In this document: positions 22,228 to 33,252 of the stretch, one piece after another | How the letters are laid out: each line of letters starts with the position of its first letter | Position numbering within the stretch: position 1 is the stretch's first letter | DNA from: Flaveria trinervia | Lineage: Eukaryota > Streptophyta > Magnoliopsida > Asterales > Asteraceae | Reading direction: 5' to 3' | Length of the DNA stretch: 64,000 nt | Assembly (NCBI GenBank): GCA_025506515.1 | Contig: CM046442.1 | Coordinates: 108,531,706-108,595,705, forward strand | Notes under the pieces: generated by a model | What the model was told of the DNA's origin: nothing | The model's database searches: none | The model's input: only the letters and a program-made list of their open reading frames with translations | Translations under genes and position numbers: made by a program

Positions 22228-24950
22228 TGTGACATTCGGTAAATTTCCGTTATCAAACTCCGTTAGTTCCGTTAAGTCTTGTGTACACGTGTCGTGAGCA
22301 CACACTAGTTGTCGTTTAACGTTGGTGACCTAATAATTATGAATAATGTTAATTTGATGTGAATCTAAGTGATTATGTTAATATTGGGTTATGTTTATGT
22401 GTTTACACATTTATAAACGGTTACTTAAAGAATTTATCGCGTAACGCGGAAACGTGTCTATTTATTCGTATGTCTTGTGTTTTTTATAGAGATAAAATAT
22501 AATGATTTTCATTGGTTTATATCACTATATTATTAAGTTAAAAGCACGTTAATAAGGATTAAAAGATAATTTTTATAAAATACAAATTACAAGGGTTAAA
22601 AGGGTAAATATGTAAAATTGAATAAATAAAACAAAAAACCCTAAAACCCCCAAAAGCGGCCGCGACTTCCCTCTTCTCTCCCTCTCCATCTTCGAAATCA
22701 GCCAAGAACAAGCATTTTCGTGTGATTTTGGTTCGATTACAAGATATAACACATAGGAAGCATCAATTTCAAGCAATTACAAGTTTAAAGGTTAGATTTT
22801 TCATGTTTTGTGATGTTCTTCATTATGGCCGAACCTTAGATTCGAAATTGATCCTTATTAGGTCGAATGGATGTTGTTTGATGATGTTTATATGTTAGTT
22901 AGGTTGAATACATGTTAGTTAACGTCGATCATGGATGAATTACATGTTTTTAGTGGTTTAATCATGGGTTTTGATTCTAGTCAAACCCTAATTCGATTTT
23001 GGGCATGATTATGGATGAATGATGGTTGTTTGATGAATGTGTGGTGATTAATAAGTGTATGAATGTTAGGAATCATGAATCTTGCAAGAAATTGATGATT
23101 AGGGTTGATGTTCATAGGTTACTAATAATAGTAACTTTATTTGCATGAAATGTTGAACTATGGATGTTATGATGTTATGGATGTGTTCATGGTGATAATT
23201 AGATGTAGATTGATGTTGTGATCATTGGGAATGCAAGAACACATGTTATAGTTCATACATTACTAAAGATAGTAACTTTTGGATATGATTTGGTGAATTA
23301 TGATGTTTGGATGTGGTTGATTATGCTTGGATGTTAGTATGAGCTTGAATTGGTATATTAATGAGAATTCATGTATGCTTTGGATGTTTGATAGATTTGG
23401 GGATGTTCTTTCCCAAAAGGGAAACTTTATTCGTGTAAACGTTGAAATATGATGTTATGATCATGTTGGGATGTTAGGAGCCTGCTATTATGTTCAAGGA
23501 TAGATTCTAGTGTGATAGAACATGTTAAATTAGTTGTATGGCATGCTTGGATAATCATGTGTGATATTTGGAATTGGTGATCATGTATGGTTTGGATGTT
23601 GTGTAGTAGTAGGACATCATGCTTGGGTCTGGTAATTGATTGTTGTGATGTTGTGAATGCAATGCATATGCTTAAAGAATTTGGTTATGATCATTATACA
23701 CGCGTGCGGATCTGAGGCCCCTACTTAGTAGGATTGGCAGGGTTTAGGATGTGAAGTCGTGAGTGGCTTCACATGGCATGTGATGAATGGTTGAACTTTG
23801 TGTGACATGTTAGTTGTATTATAACTAATGAATATGTTAATGTTCTCGATTCGCATGACTTGTATAGTGTTTGATTGTATGATGACCCAAGTGATACACC
23901 TGGTTGATATAACATATGTATGATACTATTTGAATGTTAATCATGTATGTTGTATGTGCTCATTGGCTTTATTTGAATTATAACTCATAATGTCACCAAC
24001 GGGTCAAACGGGTCAACTAGGTCAAACGTGTCTATTTTTCTGGAAGCTTGAGTCTTTGGTTTTGGTATGATTAGGGTTTCACATGTCTTTTACTTACACG
24101 TACTTATGGTACTCACATGATCTAGGTAACCTGTGAAGGTTGGCTATCCTCTCGTTTCTCAAAATAACCCTAAGTACTCTTTGCATACATCAGGTGAGTT
24201 CATGCCCCACTCTTTACTTAATCTCTTTTGGGGGAGATAGCATACTGGTATTTATACGAACGCTTCATTATTTAAGTTGTGTAAAATATAAATATAGTGC
24301 TGTTTACCATGGGAAAAGTCCTCAACTTTGAATTGTTAATATTTAATAGCGGGGAACTTGGGTAGTACTACTGGGTCTGACGAGCCCCACCTGTGTGACT
24401 CGAGGTCAACCGGGTGCAATTTGTCCTATTGATCATTGTCACGACATGGTAAGTCGTGACAGGAGGCAACAACTATCACAGTCAGCTTCAATTGCAAAAT
24501 CGCTATGTATTAATATTTACTGATAATAGACTAGCTATCTATTATCATACACTGCTTATAATTATCGCAACTGTTTACATGTTTATTGAACTCAAACTCT
24601 TGAACTCACCAACCTATGTTTGACATTTTAGTATGCTTTTCTCAGGTCCTTAACTTGCTTGCCATAGGAGCACTGCACGGTTCACTGCATTTTAAGACAC
24701 TTTGCTTCAAGACAAGTTGACATTTAACAATTATATTTACTTTCTGGTTGGCACTTGTTTTGCCATAAGTTATACTTTATAGATTTGGGTTGTTTTCAAA
24801 AACGCTTCCGCATTGTTTAAAGTTGGTATTTTGGTTAATTATGTTTAAATTATGGCATTTACAGTCGTTCTGAGTAACTATTGACTGTGATCCTGGTTTG
24901 TTCACACGCCTCGCGGTAAAACTCCGCAAGTGGATTTTGAGGGTGTGACA
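22228..24950 (+). repeat. Element B 3' LTR
   Basis: 2,723 bases, same ends as the 5' LTR. It is followed by the GGACT target-site duplication. Numerous small indels against the 5' copy, e.g. near 22355, 22500, 24265, 24325 and 24420. Confidence 0.95.
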
Positions 24951-24955
24951 GGACT

Positions 24956-25027
24956 CATCGCCCTCAATGAGCCCGAGAAGTCACCATCCTTGGTGAGGTA
25001 TGTCCCACACCCCGAACGACACAGGAG
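24956..25027 (-). other. Cassandra-type internal region
   Basis: On the minus strand this runs from A's PBS (25041-25028) to the B insertion site and joins 13525-13512, the Cassandra polypurine tract and LTR. It has no coding potential. Together the pieces read PBS, short internal region, polypurine tract, 5S LTR, PBS. Assignment to Cassandra is by context. Confidence 0.6.
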
Positions 25028-25041
25028 TGGCTCTGATACCA
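25028..25041 (-). other. Element A primer-binding site
   Basis: Minus strand TGGTATCAGAGCCA, three bases from the end of A's 5' LTR. Complementary to initiator tRNA-Met. Confidence 0.9.
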
Positions 25042-25044
25042 ATC

Positions 25045-27731
25045 TGTCACACCCCAACCTTGACGGCGAAAACGTCGAGGAGTGAGAGTTAGATCGTTCA
25101 CAGCCACATAACGCTATTATTAACCCAAATATAAATTAATCATAAAATTCATTGTATTATTACAAGCTTAAGTCTCAAAAAAATAAAACCATAACATAAA
25201 AGATAACAAGTCATTTTAATTCACTTATTTATCTAGGTCCATTCCTAGATGTGTAAGCTTCAATGTGTAGAAATCAAACTTGGGCGTTTCCTGAAACATG
25301 TTAAAATAAAAGGTCAACAACAATGTTGGTGAGCATTCCATAGTTTTAAATACATAGATTATATAAAAGATGGCAATCCAAGTCATGAGTTAGTGAATAA
25401 AGTGATTAGGGATGTTATGAATAATGCAACAACCAAGCCTCGACAAAGTTTTACAAGTCTCAAATGTTTACAAGATTATACGATCAGCTAAGTGTACTTG
25501 GATCAACCAAAGTAGGCTTGTCTTGCCCATAGATCTATGACTTCGCTGGGCTAGCAATAGTTAATGATTGTACATATAACTCCATAACATGGTAACCATA
25601 AAAGTTCAACTAACCACAACTTTGCATGATGATTTGCCATAAAGATTACAAGTCTCAAATAAGTTTACAAGTGCAATGATAATAAGTTAACATGTTTCAC
25701 CCCAAAGTGTGAAAATAAGCAAAAAGGGGTATGGAAATACTCACATGGCTAAAAGTATAAGTATGAAGGTTAATAAGATTGATAATAAATGTTGTTCCAA
25801 GGTGAATGTCACAAGGCACCTAAATATATATATACACACAAGGTTAAAGTTAATTTATAATAAGTTTAACGTTTTAACGGGAACTAAGGTTTTAAGTGGA
25901 ATTTGAGATGTTAATAATTATATCCAACTAACATGGTAAATTTTGATTATGCTTTGAGTCAATATATTATTTAATTGTTTTAATATCAAGAAATAAAAGA
26001 AACCATTTGTAACAAGGTCTAAATATAATTTAAACAAACTTTTAAAATAACTCTTATTTTAAACAATAATATATACTTGTTATTTGAACAAGTAATGATT
26101 TAGTGAGTTATAACGATATCAAATGTCTATTTTATAAGAAAAATAATTTAAATATATTATTTGAACAAACAACTATTTAGTAAATTAAAACAATATTTTA
26201 AGTTTAACTTATAAGAAATAATCTAAATATATTATTTGAACAAATAATGATTTAATAAGTTAATCAACATTAAAAAATATTTTATAAGAAATTGAACTAA
26301 TTATATCATTTGTTTTATAAAAATATATGAGTATTATAAGAACATAAATTTTCAGAAATTGATTAAGTGACTTCAAAAATAATTTAAATTTACAAGATTG
26401 ATTTTTATTAATTTTCAGAAATTTTCTATTTTTTTTAAAGGCTACAAAAAAACCCCAAAATATGTTGGAGGTCGCCGGGTTCGAACCCGGGACCTCTAGT
26501 GTGGAATGCAAGTGGGGAACCAGTGAACCAAGGCTTCAGCCGCGGTTGAAATTGGTTTCCAAAACTTAAAAGCAATGAACACGGAACCCGCCCCAATTCA
26601 CATGAACCCTAAGTTCCTTCGATCCCAAATTGACAGTTTAATCGATTCCAGGGGCATTGTTAACCATGGGGCTTTTGTTCCCCATGCTTAATCGATTGTA
26701 TACATGTAAGCAATTTACCCGTTTGATTAACAATTGAAGGTGCACACGTCGATGAACGAGTCGCGACCGAGAGGTGAGGAAACGATGTGTAAATGTTGAT
26801 GATTATCCAATTAACTTTGTGTGGAGCTTCGGATGATGTTCACAATGTAAAGCCCTCTATCAATCCGCGGTTAGCAGGCTCTTATGGTGGTGTTCGAGTG
26901 GTTGCAGGTTCGCAGTTAAAGGGGTAGTTGAACTCGATGTTAGTGTTTGTTTCAGGTGAAATTGAGACTGGTAATCGTTTACAGATAGTTAATCTATTGT
27001 TTATGTGTGATTAATTGAATTATTATTGGATTTTAATGCTCGAACGACTATGGAGTAAAAAGCTTCGGTTATGAGATCGTTTGATCTTAGTAACCGATGT
27101 TGTAAACCACGATTATGTTGTGCATTCAATTCGAGACATCCACACGAAGGGTTTAGGATCGGCTTTATTCCAAAATTGAGGGTTTCAAGTGGTTTTGGAG
27201 GTGGCCGGAGCCGCGGCCGGCGGTGGCCGTGATCGGCCAGAAAAACGGGGATCAAAGGGGAGGGGGTTTGGGTTTTGTAAATCTACATAAATGGTCCCTG
27301 AGGTTTAAAAGTTGATATTTAATGTGCAAACCTTTCTTTTAAGGTTTCTAAAATGACAACTAGGCCCCCTTGACTTTTAAATCAAGATTTTATACATTTT
27401 AAGTTTACTAATTCTTTATTATTAATAACTAAATTATTATAGTTGATATTATTCTTAGTTTATTATTATTATTTTTATAATTTTATTATTATCATTACTT
27501 TTATTACTATTATTAGTGTTGTTAGTAACATAATTATTATTGCTCTTATAATTATTTATTATTTTCGTTATTATTGTTACTTATTATTATCATAATTATT
27601 AGTTGATTCGAAAATTAAAGGCAACAAAGAATACGCATGACAAATTCACAAGTTTCATAATGACAAAATTAGCCCATACAAGAACTTAACAATGTTAACT
27701 TTAATTTAACCCAAAATTACAAGATGTTACA
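25045..27731 (-). repeat. Element A, 5' LTR (gypsy)
   Basis: 2,687 bases, matching 5157-7845 with only scattered differences. Includes the same palindrome CCGGGTTCGAACCCGG (26475-26490) and ATT-rich tract (27411-27600). Flanked outside by TGAAC. Confidence 0.93.
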
Positions 27732-27909
27732 TGAACAAGCATCGTCATCAAGAGCCGGTAATAACCTCGGCTTTAGCACCAAATAGGCTTGTCAGACCTA
27801 TAGATCTATGTTGTCGCCATGTTAGCAATAGTTAATGATTGTCAATATATAATGTCAATCTTATAAGACTCATAATGTTACAAATAACCATGACAAAAAG
27901 TAAAGATGA
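27732..27909 (-). repeat. Solo gypsy LTR 'H', segment 2 of 3
   Basis: The H sequence resumes after element A. CCAAATAGGCTTGTC…TAGATCTATG…TTAGCAATAGTTAATGATTGT parallels the matching part of A's LTR (about 5620-5690). Ends with GATGA (27905-27909), the target-site duplication of element C. Confidence 0.8.
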
Positions 27910-28724
27910 TGTAAGGGTTAAATGTAAAGGTTGATGCAACTCAAACACTCAAAGTCTCCTACATGCATGCACAACTGTATTGAAATGAATGCTTCAGAAG
28001 TTTCACACAAGCAATCGAAATATTCTAAGTGTCAAATCTTCCGAAGCCAAGAAAAATATCTTCCGAAGCCAAAGATGAAGTCTTCCGAAGCTTCAGAGAC
28101 AAAGTCTTCCGAAGCTTCAGAGACAAAGTCTTCCGAAGCCAACACTTGAAGAAAGATTTCTTCCGAAGATTTTTAGTATACATGCTTTATCTGATGTACT
28201 TTACACAAAGCTGGACCCCCTTTCCGCTGCAACTCTGTAAAGTCACTAACTTACATAATTATACATCTCATTTCATTGAGGTATTGAGTTTGTAACTTTC
28301 TACTTCATGTACTTTATCCTTTTTGTAATATATTAGGATGTGAGCTATGGTGAGTCATAGTCATTAGTCAAAAGGCAATCTGCCCTTTGACTCTACAATT
28401 GATTTTGTTTGTGTCTAGTCAATTGTATCCAACTGGCCTCTAAAGTACGGCGGCTGTAGGATGTAGTATATGTAACTCAAGTACTTGTAACTTTCTAGAT
28501 GTGCTTTGTAACATTTGTAATAGAACTTGAGAAGGCAATATACAACAATCTTAAAAACCATCTCCTTGTGTATTTTGCTATCTTGTTCTGTCTCATATTT
28601 ACTTGTGTTCTTAGTATCACTACTAGAGGTTAACCAGTTTCACTGTTTGATCAGTTAAGTGTTCTTAGCAACTATCCTCATTGTGTTGTTGTGTTGTAAG
28701 TGCATACCCTTCATCGGTCCTTCA
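27910..28724 (+). repeat. Element C 5' LTR
   Basis: 815 bases, TGTAAGGGTTAAATG…GGTCCTTCA. Contains a CTTCCGAAG motif array (about 28030-28170) with two tandem 24-base units at 28081-28104 and 28105-28128. Confidence 0.93.
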
Positions 28725-28726
28725 TT

Positions 28727-28739
28727 TGGTATCAGAGCA
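28727..28739 (+). other. Element C primer-binding site
   Basis: TGGTATCAGAGCA two bases after the LTR; initiator tRNA-Met type. Confidence 0.9.
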
Positions 28740-28813
28740 TTCTAGGCTCTTGATATAAGATATCATCATCTTAAGATCCCTCACACACACACACAAAATA
28801 CTTAACTTATCAA

Positions 28814-29253
28814 ATGGCAGCCATTTCCAAATCTAATATGGAAACTGGAACCATGACAAAATCCTCACTGATCACTCATGATGACTTTGACACCTGGTGC
28901 CAAAGAATGGAAGGTTTCATCAGGTCTCTAGACTAAAAAATGTGGGAGTCTGTTGAAAATGGACCTTACATACCAAGCACCTCTTCTGCTACCGATGGTG
29001 GTATGATCCCCAAGGCTGTGGCTGACTACTCAGATGAAGATAGAAAGAGAGTAAAGATTGACCAGAAGGCCATGACAGGCCTTTAGACTGTTTTTTCAAA
29101 CTCTGTGTACAGAGGTTTCAAAAAATGCAAAACAGCTAAGCAGCTATGGGATGCATTGAAACTAATGTATGAGGGTTCCTTTGAAGCAAAAGAGAATAAG
29201 AAGGATCTCCTGAAGCAGCATTTTGAAAATTTCACATTTAAAGTAGGTGAAAC
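28814..29253 (+). pseudogene. gag: Element C gag, N-terminal part
   Basis: Starts ATG at 28814 (MAAISKSNMETGTMTKSS), with DDFDTWCQRMEGFI and KTAKQLWDALKLMYEGS, typical of copia gag (UBN2-type domain). In-frame stops are present (after SLD and MTGL). Element E interrupts it after GETxx at 29253; the frame resumes at 43153 with MTQQYFRYVEIMD. Apparent residues after 29253 belong to E's LTR. Confidence 0.85.
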
Positions 29254-29945
29254 TGTTGATACATATATGTACCTAGATCCTGATCTGAATGTTATATGTC
29301 TTACACTTATGTAACTATTGGGTACTTAATGAAATACAGAATGTTTGGTTGTGTTTATAATGTTTAATATTTCATTAATGAGTTGATTAACGCATATTGA
29401 CGTAATTATATAGTTTGTGATTATTTGAAGTGTTTGCATAATGTTATAATATTGAATACACTCAAACTTGGTGAAGTGAGGTTCTCATGTGTTCGAATAG
29501 CCATGCGACTAAGTGTCCATGCGCCTAAATAGTCCATATGCCTGAACAACTTCATGCGAGTGACTCAGGCGCACAACTGAACACTCAGCCGTGCGAATGG
29601 ATCAAACGCATGGCTCAATCGCACGAATGAACCATGCTAATGTTTTAGTCGCCCGATTGAGCAATACTAACCTATAAATACCACCTAATTCGTGAAAAAT
29701 AAAAGGAATTGACTCCTATTCGACTCAAAACACACCCTAGCCGTCCAGAAGCCTCCAAGCTCGTACTCCAAGTCATAGAACGCAACAGATCGATTGCTAA
29801 TTGATTGTTAATGTTAGATTCAATATCTTATTATTTCTACGTGCGTTCTCACTGATTGGATCGCCAATCAAATAGGATTCCGCACTATTTGGTTTGGTTT
29901 ACACGTTAATCAGTTTGTATTTCGTTTAAATACTAGATCCCAACA
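29254..29945 (+). repeat. Element E 5' LTR
   Basis: 692 bases, TGTTGATACATATATG…GATCCCAACA. Very close to the 3' LTR. Contains a short-motif array at 29489-29665 (CCATGCGACTAA, CCATGCGCCTAA, TCGCACGAATGA). Confidence 0.95.
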
Positions 29946-29947
29946 AG

Positions 29948-29959
29948 TGGTATCAGAGC
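29948..29959 (+). other. Element E primer-binding site
   Basis: TGGTATCAGAGC two bases after the LTR; initiator tRNA-Met type. Confidence 0.92.
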
Positions 29960-30410
29960 TAAGGCTCGTGATTACATGTGATTCAATCAAATTTTGATAC
30001 AAAGGTTGTGTTTTTCACTAAAAACGCAATCTTTTTGTGTCAAAAGTTGTCTTGGACGTCCCCTGTTCATCAAGTTTTGGTTTCTACGGCATAAGGCGAT
30101 TAGGATTGGTGAAAATTCGGGTTTTTACGGTCAAAACACGTTAAACCTAGAAATTTTCAAAACACAGCAGCTTCAGTCGCACGATTGATCCAATCACACG
30201 ACTGGATTTCAATCGCATTCCCAGACGTACGATTGAACTTACTCACATATTCATTCGTACGACTCAGCCTACCGGTTGCGTTGTTCATACGCGTCAGTTT
30301 CACTTGCACGACTGGACAAATCGCTTAGTTCAGTCGCATGGGTAGCCCATTCGCATTGCTGCATACGCACCTGTTAACAGATTGTTTAGGAGAATTAAAA
30401 TTAATCGAGA
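29960..30410 (+). other. Element E leader with motif array
   Basis: No convincing ORF. 30172-30365 holds an array of degenerate motifs of the form CAGTCGCACGATTGA, ATTCGTACGACTCAG and CACTTGCACGACTGG, the same family as in the LTR and the region after pol. Confidence 0.7.
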
Positions 30411-33143
30411 TGGAGGATCAGTTGTCAGCGTTTACAGTCGGAAGGACTCACGGATTCAGAACTTACTGCTACTGGAGAGTGAGGTGGGGAATCATAATAA
30501 ACCCTCGAAGATTATAACATTAGATGAGTTTCCCCACTGGAAACAACGTTTTGAGATCTATCTCAATAGATGGATCCAAATATGTGGGAATCGATTGAGA
30601 CGGGATACAGTATGCCGGTGGGAGCCGATGGGGGTGAAACTTACTTTAGGAGGAATGACTGATACACAGAAAGTGAAATATAATGCTGAAAGAGAGTATA
30701 TGCATTGCTAACACAGTCTATCCCTAAGGATATTTTTCACCAATTCTCAGAAAATAAGCAAGCCAAGAAGTTATGGGATGAATGGAGAAAAGATATGACG
30801 GAATGTTTCGTTGAAGGCCATTAAAGCAAAGGAGTTGAAGAAAGAATTTGACAACTTTTCATCGATGGGAAATGAGAGTTTAAACGATGTCATTGACAGA
30901 TTCTACCATTTGATGAGCGAGCTGCACACACATGGTGTCAAAACTACCATGGAAGATAAAGTGTCAAATTTTGCAGACGGGTTGCCAGAAAGTTGGGCTT
31001 CTTTTGTTTCAAATCTAAGACAAAATGGACTGCTATCAAAGTTGGACATCAATGATTTCATACTAAAGCTGCGAGAAGAAGCACTAAGGATGAAGTATCG
31101 GGCTCAGAAGTCTTCGTATACTCAGAATCCAGCTTTGTACAATGCCACTCCTCAAGTTAAGACGTCTGGAGCACCTCTTCAGACTGCCTTTGTGTCAAAC
31201 TCATCTGGTCCTTCACAAGTCTTTCCTTCAGGAACAGATACGTCAGGGTCTTCTAGTACCCAATATATTGGATCTGAAGCAAATGCTACACGACTGAAGA
31301 CTGATATCTCGGTAACATGACAGTAGAAGTAGCTCGAGAGCACATGGATCTCTTGGCAGTAGTGGTCCAGTCCTATGATGGACTTGTTGCTGGGAAAAGT
31401 GGAAACTACCATCTGGCAGATGAGGACTATGAGCAGGTTGATGAGACTGAACTGGAAAGGATGGATATTATGTGGGCCTTAGCAAGTGCTGTACGGAGAG
31501 CAAAGAAGTTCGTGAAGAAGACCGGACAAAACTTGGTTGCTACTAAGGACACTACTTTTGGCTTTGACAAGAGCAAGGTGACCTGCTTCAACTGTGGCGA
31601 AAAGGGACACTTCAAAAGGGAATGTGTGAAGCCAAAGAAGACTAGAAACGGGAATCCATTCTCGTCCTTCAATCGTCAGGAGAAATCCACATCCAGCAGT
31701 TCTACTTCATCAAACAAGGACCCCAAAGCCTTGACTGCAAATGAGGATGAGGGATAGGACTGGAGCTTTCGGTTCGTCTCACCAGGAGAGTCCAATATAG
31801 CTAGTGTGGAAGACATTGATAACGATTCTGCAAGTGAAGGAGATATAGAAGTAGAGATCACGATGTTAAATTCTGAAGACACTGCTAATGTTGTCAACCA
31901 ACTGCCTGAGGAAGAAAAGTCTGCTTCAACGTCAGAATCACCAGAACTAAAATCAACAGACTCTGTTCTGATGGCTGATTCTTCTTCTACATCCCAGGTA
32001 AGTACCACAGACAAACTATTTAATAATCATGCTTGCTTAGAATGTAATAAATTTAGAGAAAGCATCGATTCAAAATTTGCTAGGTTATTAGATCATAATA
32101 ATAGCTTAGTAATGGACCTGGAACTATGCACAGAAGCTAATAGAGTCTTGAAACAAAATAAGCACAATTACAAAGAAAAGATAGACCTATTGAATAAACA
32201 GCTTAGGGAAACCGAAGTAGTTTCTTTTAATCAAGAAAATGACATGAGGTACTATCTGAACTCCCTAGAGGACACTAAGAAACAGAAGGCAGTTTTAGAA
32301 GTAGAAGTCAATTCTTTAAAACAGAAACTGCATAGTTGGACAAGCGCATCACACATTGTCCAACACTTAGTAAGAGAGAGGAATAATGGGGAGGGACTGG
32401 GATACAAAGTGGTTCCACCACCACCTGAGACCTTGATGAACACCAAATGTAAACCAATTAATAATAACCCCATCAAGGATCACGTGGTGTCCACTCCTCT
32501 GGTTAGTGATCCAGATTCCATAAGTCAATCATCTGAATCTGACTCTAAACAGAAGGAGGCCATTTCAAAGGAAATAGGAAAGATGCCTTGTGTAAACCTG
32601 GAAAAAGGTTTTGAAAAGGTAAAATTAAATTCAGGGTCAAACAAAGTCAAACCAAAACCCAAAAGGACCATAAAACCTAATCAATCACGTGCATCATGTC
32701 ACAGTCCAGGTAAACAAGAGATCAAAGATGTAAAACCAAGTAAAGCAATTAAGTTTGTGAAACCAATTCATACCTCTAACCAAGAAGTGTTTCAGTCCAA
32801 AAAGAATAAGGTCAACAGTGTGACATCTACATCTCCACCAAAACCTAGAAACCATAAAGTTGAAAGCAGATCCTGCTATAACTGTGGAGAGTATGGTCAC
32901 ATAGCATCTCACTGTCCTTATTACCAGACACCGAGGAAGAAAGTTGAACTTTCTACATCAACATCTAGCTCGTCTAAGAGGAACTCTGTGACGCCTCCAA
33001 GAAGAACTAATGAACCCCAAGTTCAATCCATCAACCAGTCGTTTGTTTATCACAAACAGGCCTTACAAAAATCTGGTTTATGGAAAGAAAAAACCTTCTC
33101 AGTGCCTGAAAATAAGGACATACCGAATTCTGATAATCCTTAA
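30411..33143 (+). pseudogene. gag: Element E gag (two CCHC knuckles; broken)
   Basis: ATG at 30411 (MEDQLSAFTVG), frameshifted early. A copia capsid block lies about 30530-31110 (IITLDEFPHWKQRFEIYLN, VIDRFYHLMSELHTHGV, LPESWASFVSNLRQNG). Then comes a knuckle CFNCGEKGHFKREC (about 31588). One frame continues from 31317 to 33143 with a single TAG (31755) and includes a coiled coil (NHNSLVMD…KQLRETEVV) and a second knuckle CYNCGEYGHIASHC (about 32875). Gag packages RNA into particles. Two widely separated knuckles and a coiled-coil spacer resemble long SIRE-type gag proteins. Confidence 0.88.
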
Positions 33144-33252
33144 CCTCAAAGGGTCAGTGGGTTGAGTTTGTAATATGCGATGCCTCAGGGAAACCCAAGC
33201 CAGTTAAGGCTTGGGTTCCTGACATGAACTAATGTTTTCACTGACTGTGCAG

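Larger units (their letters stand above)
13531..24950 (+). mobile_element. Element B: full-length Ty3/gypsy retrotransposon
   Basis: 11,420 bases bounded by LTRs (13531-16256 and 22228-24950). A perfect target-site duplication GGACT lies at 13526-13530 and 24951-24955. Order: LTR, PBS, extra ORF, gag, pol, duplicated polypurine tract, LTR. It is inserted inside the Cassandra segment carried by element A. Coding regions are broken by many small frameshifts. Confidence 0.95.

Noticed and set aside
27931..28295. Ser/Glu-repeat peptide coded in C's LTR
   Set aside because: The repeat is the DNA motif array CTTCCGAAG; frame is not kept in the 3' LTR.
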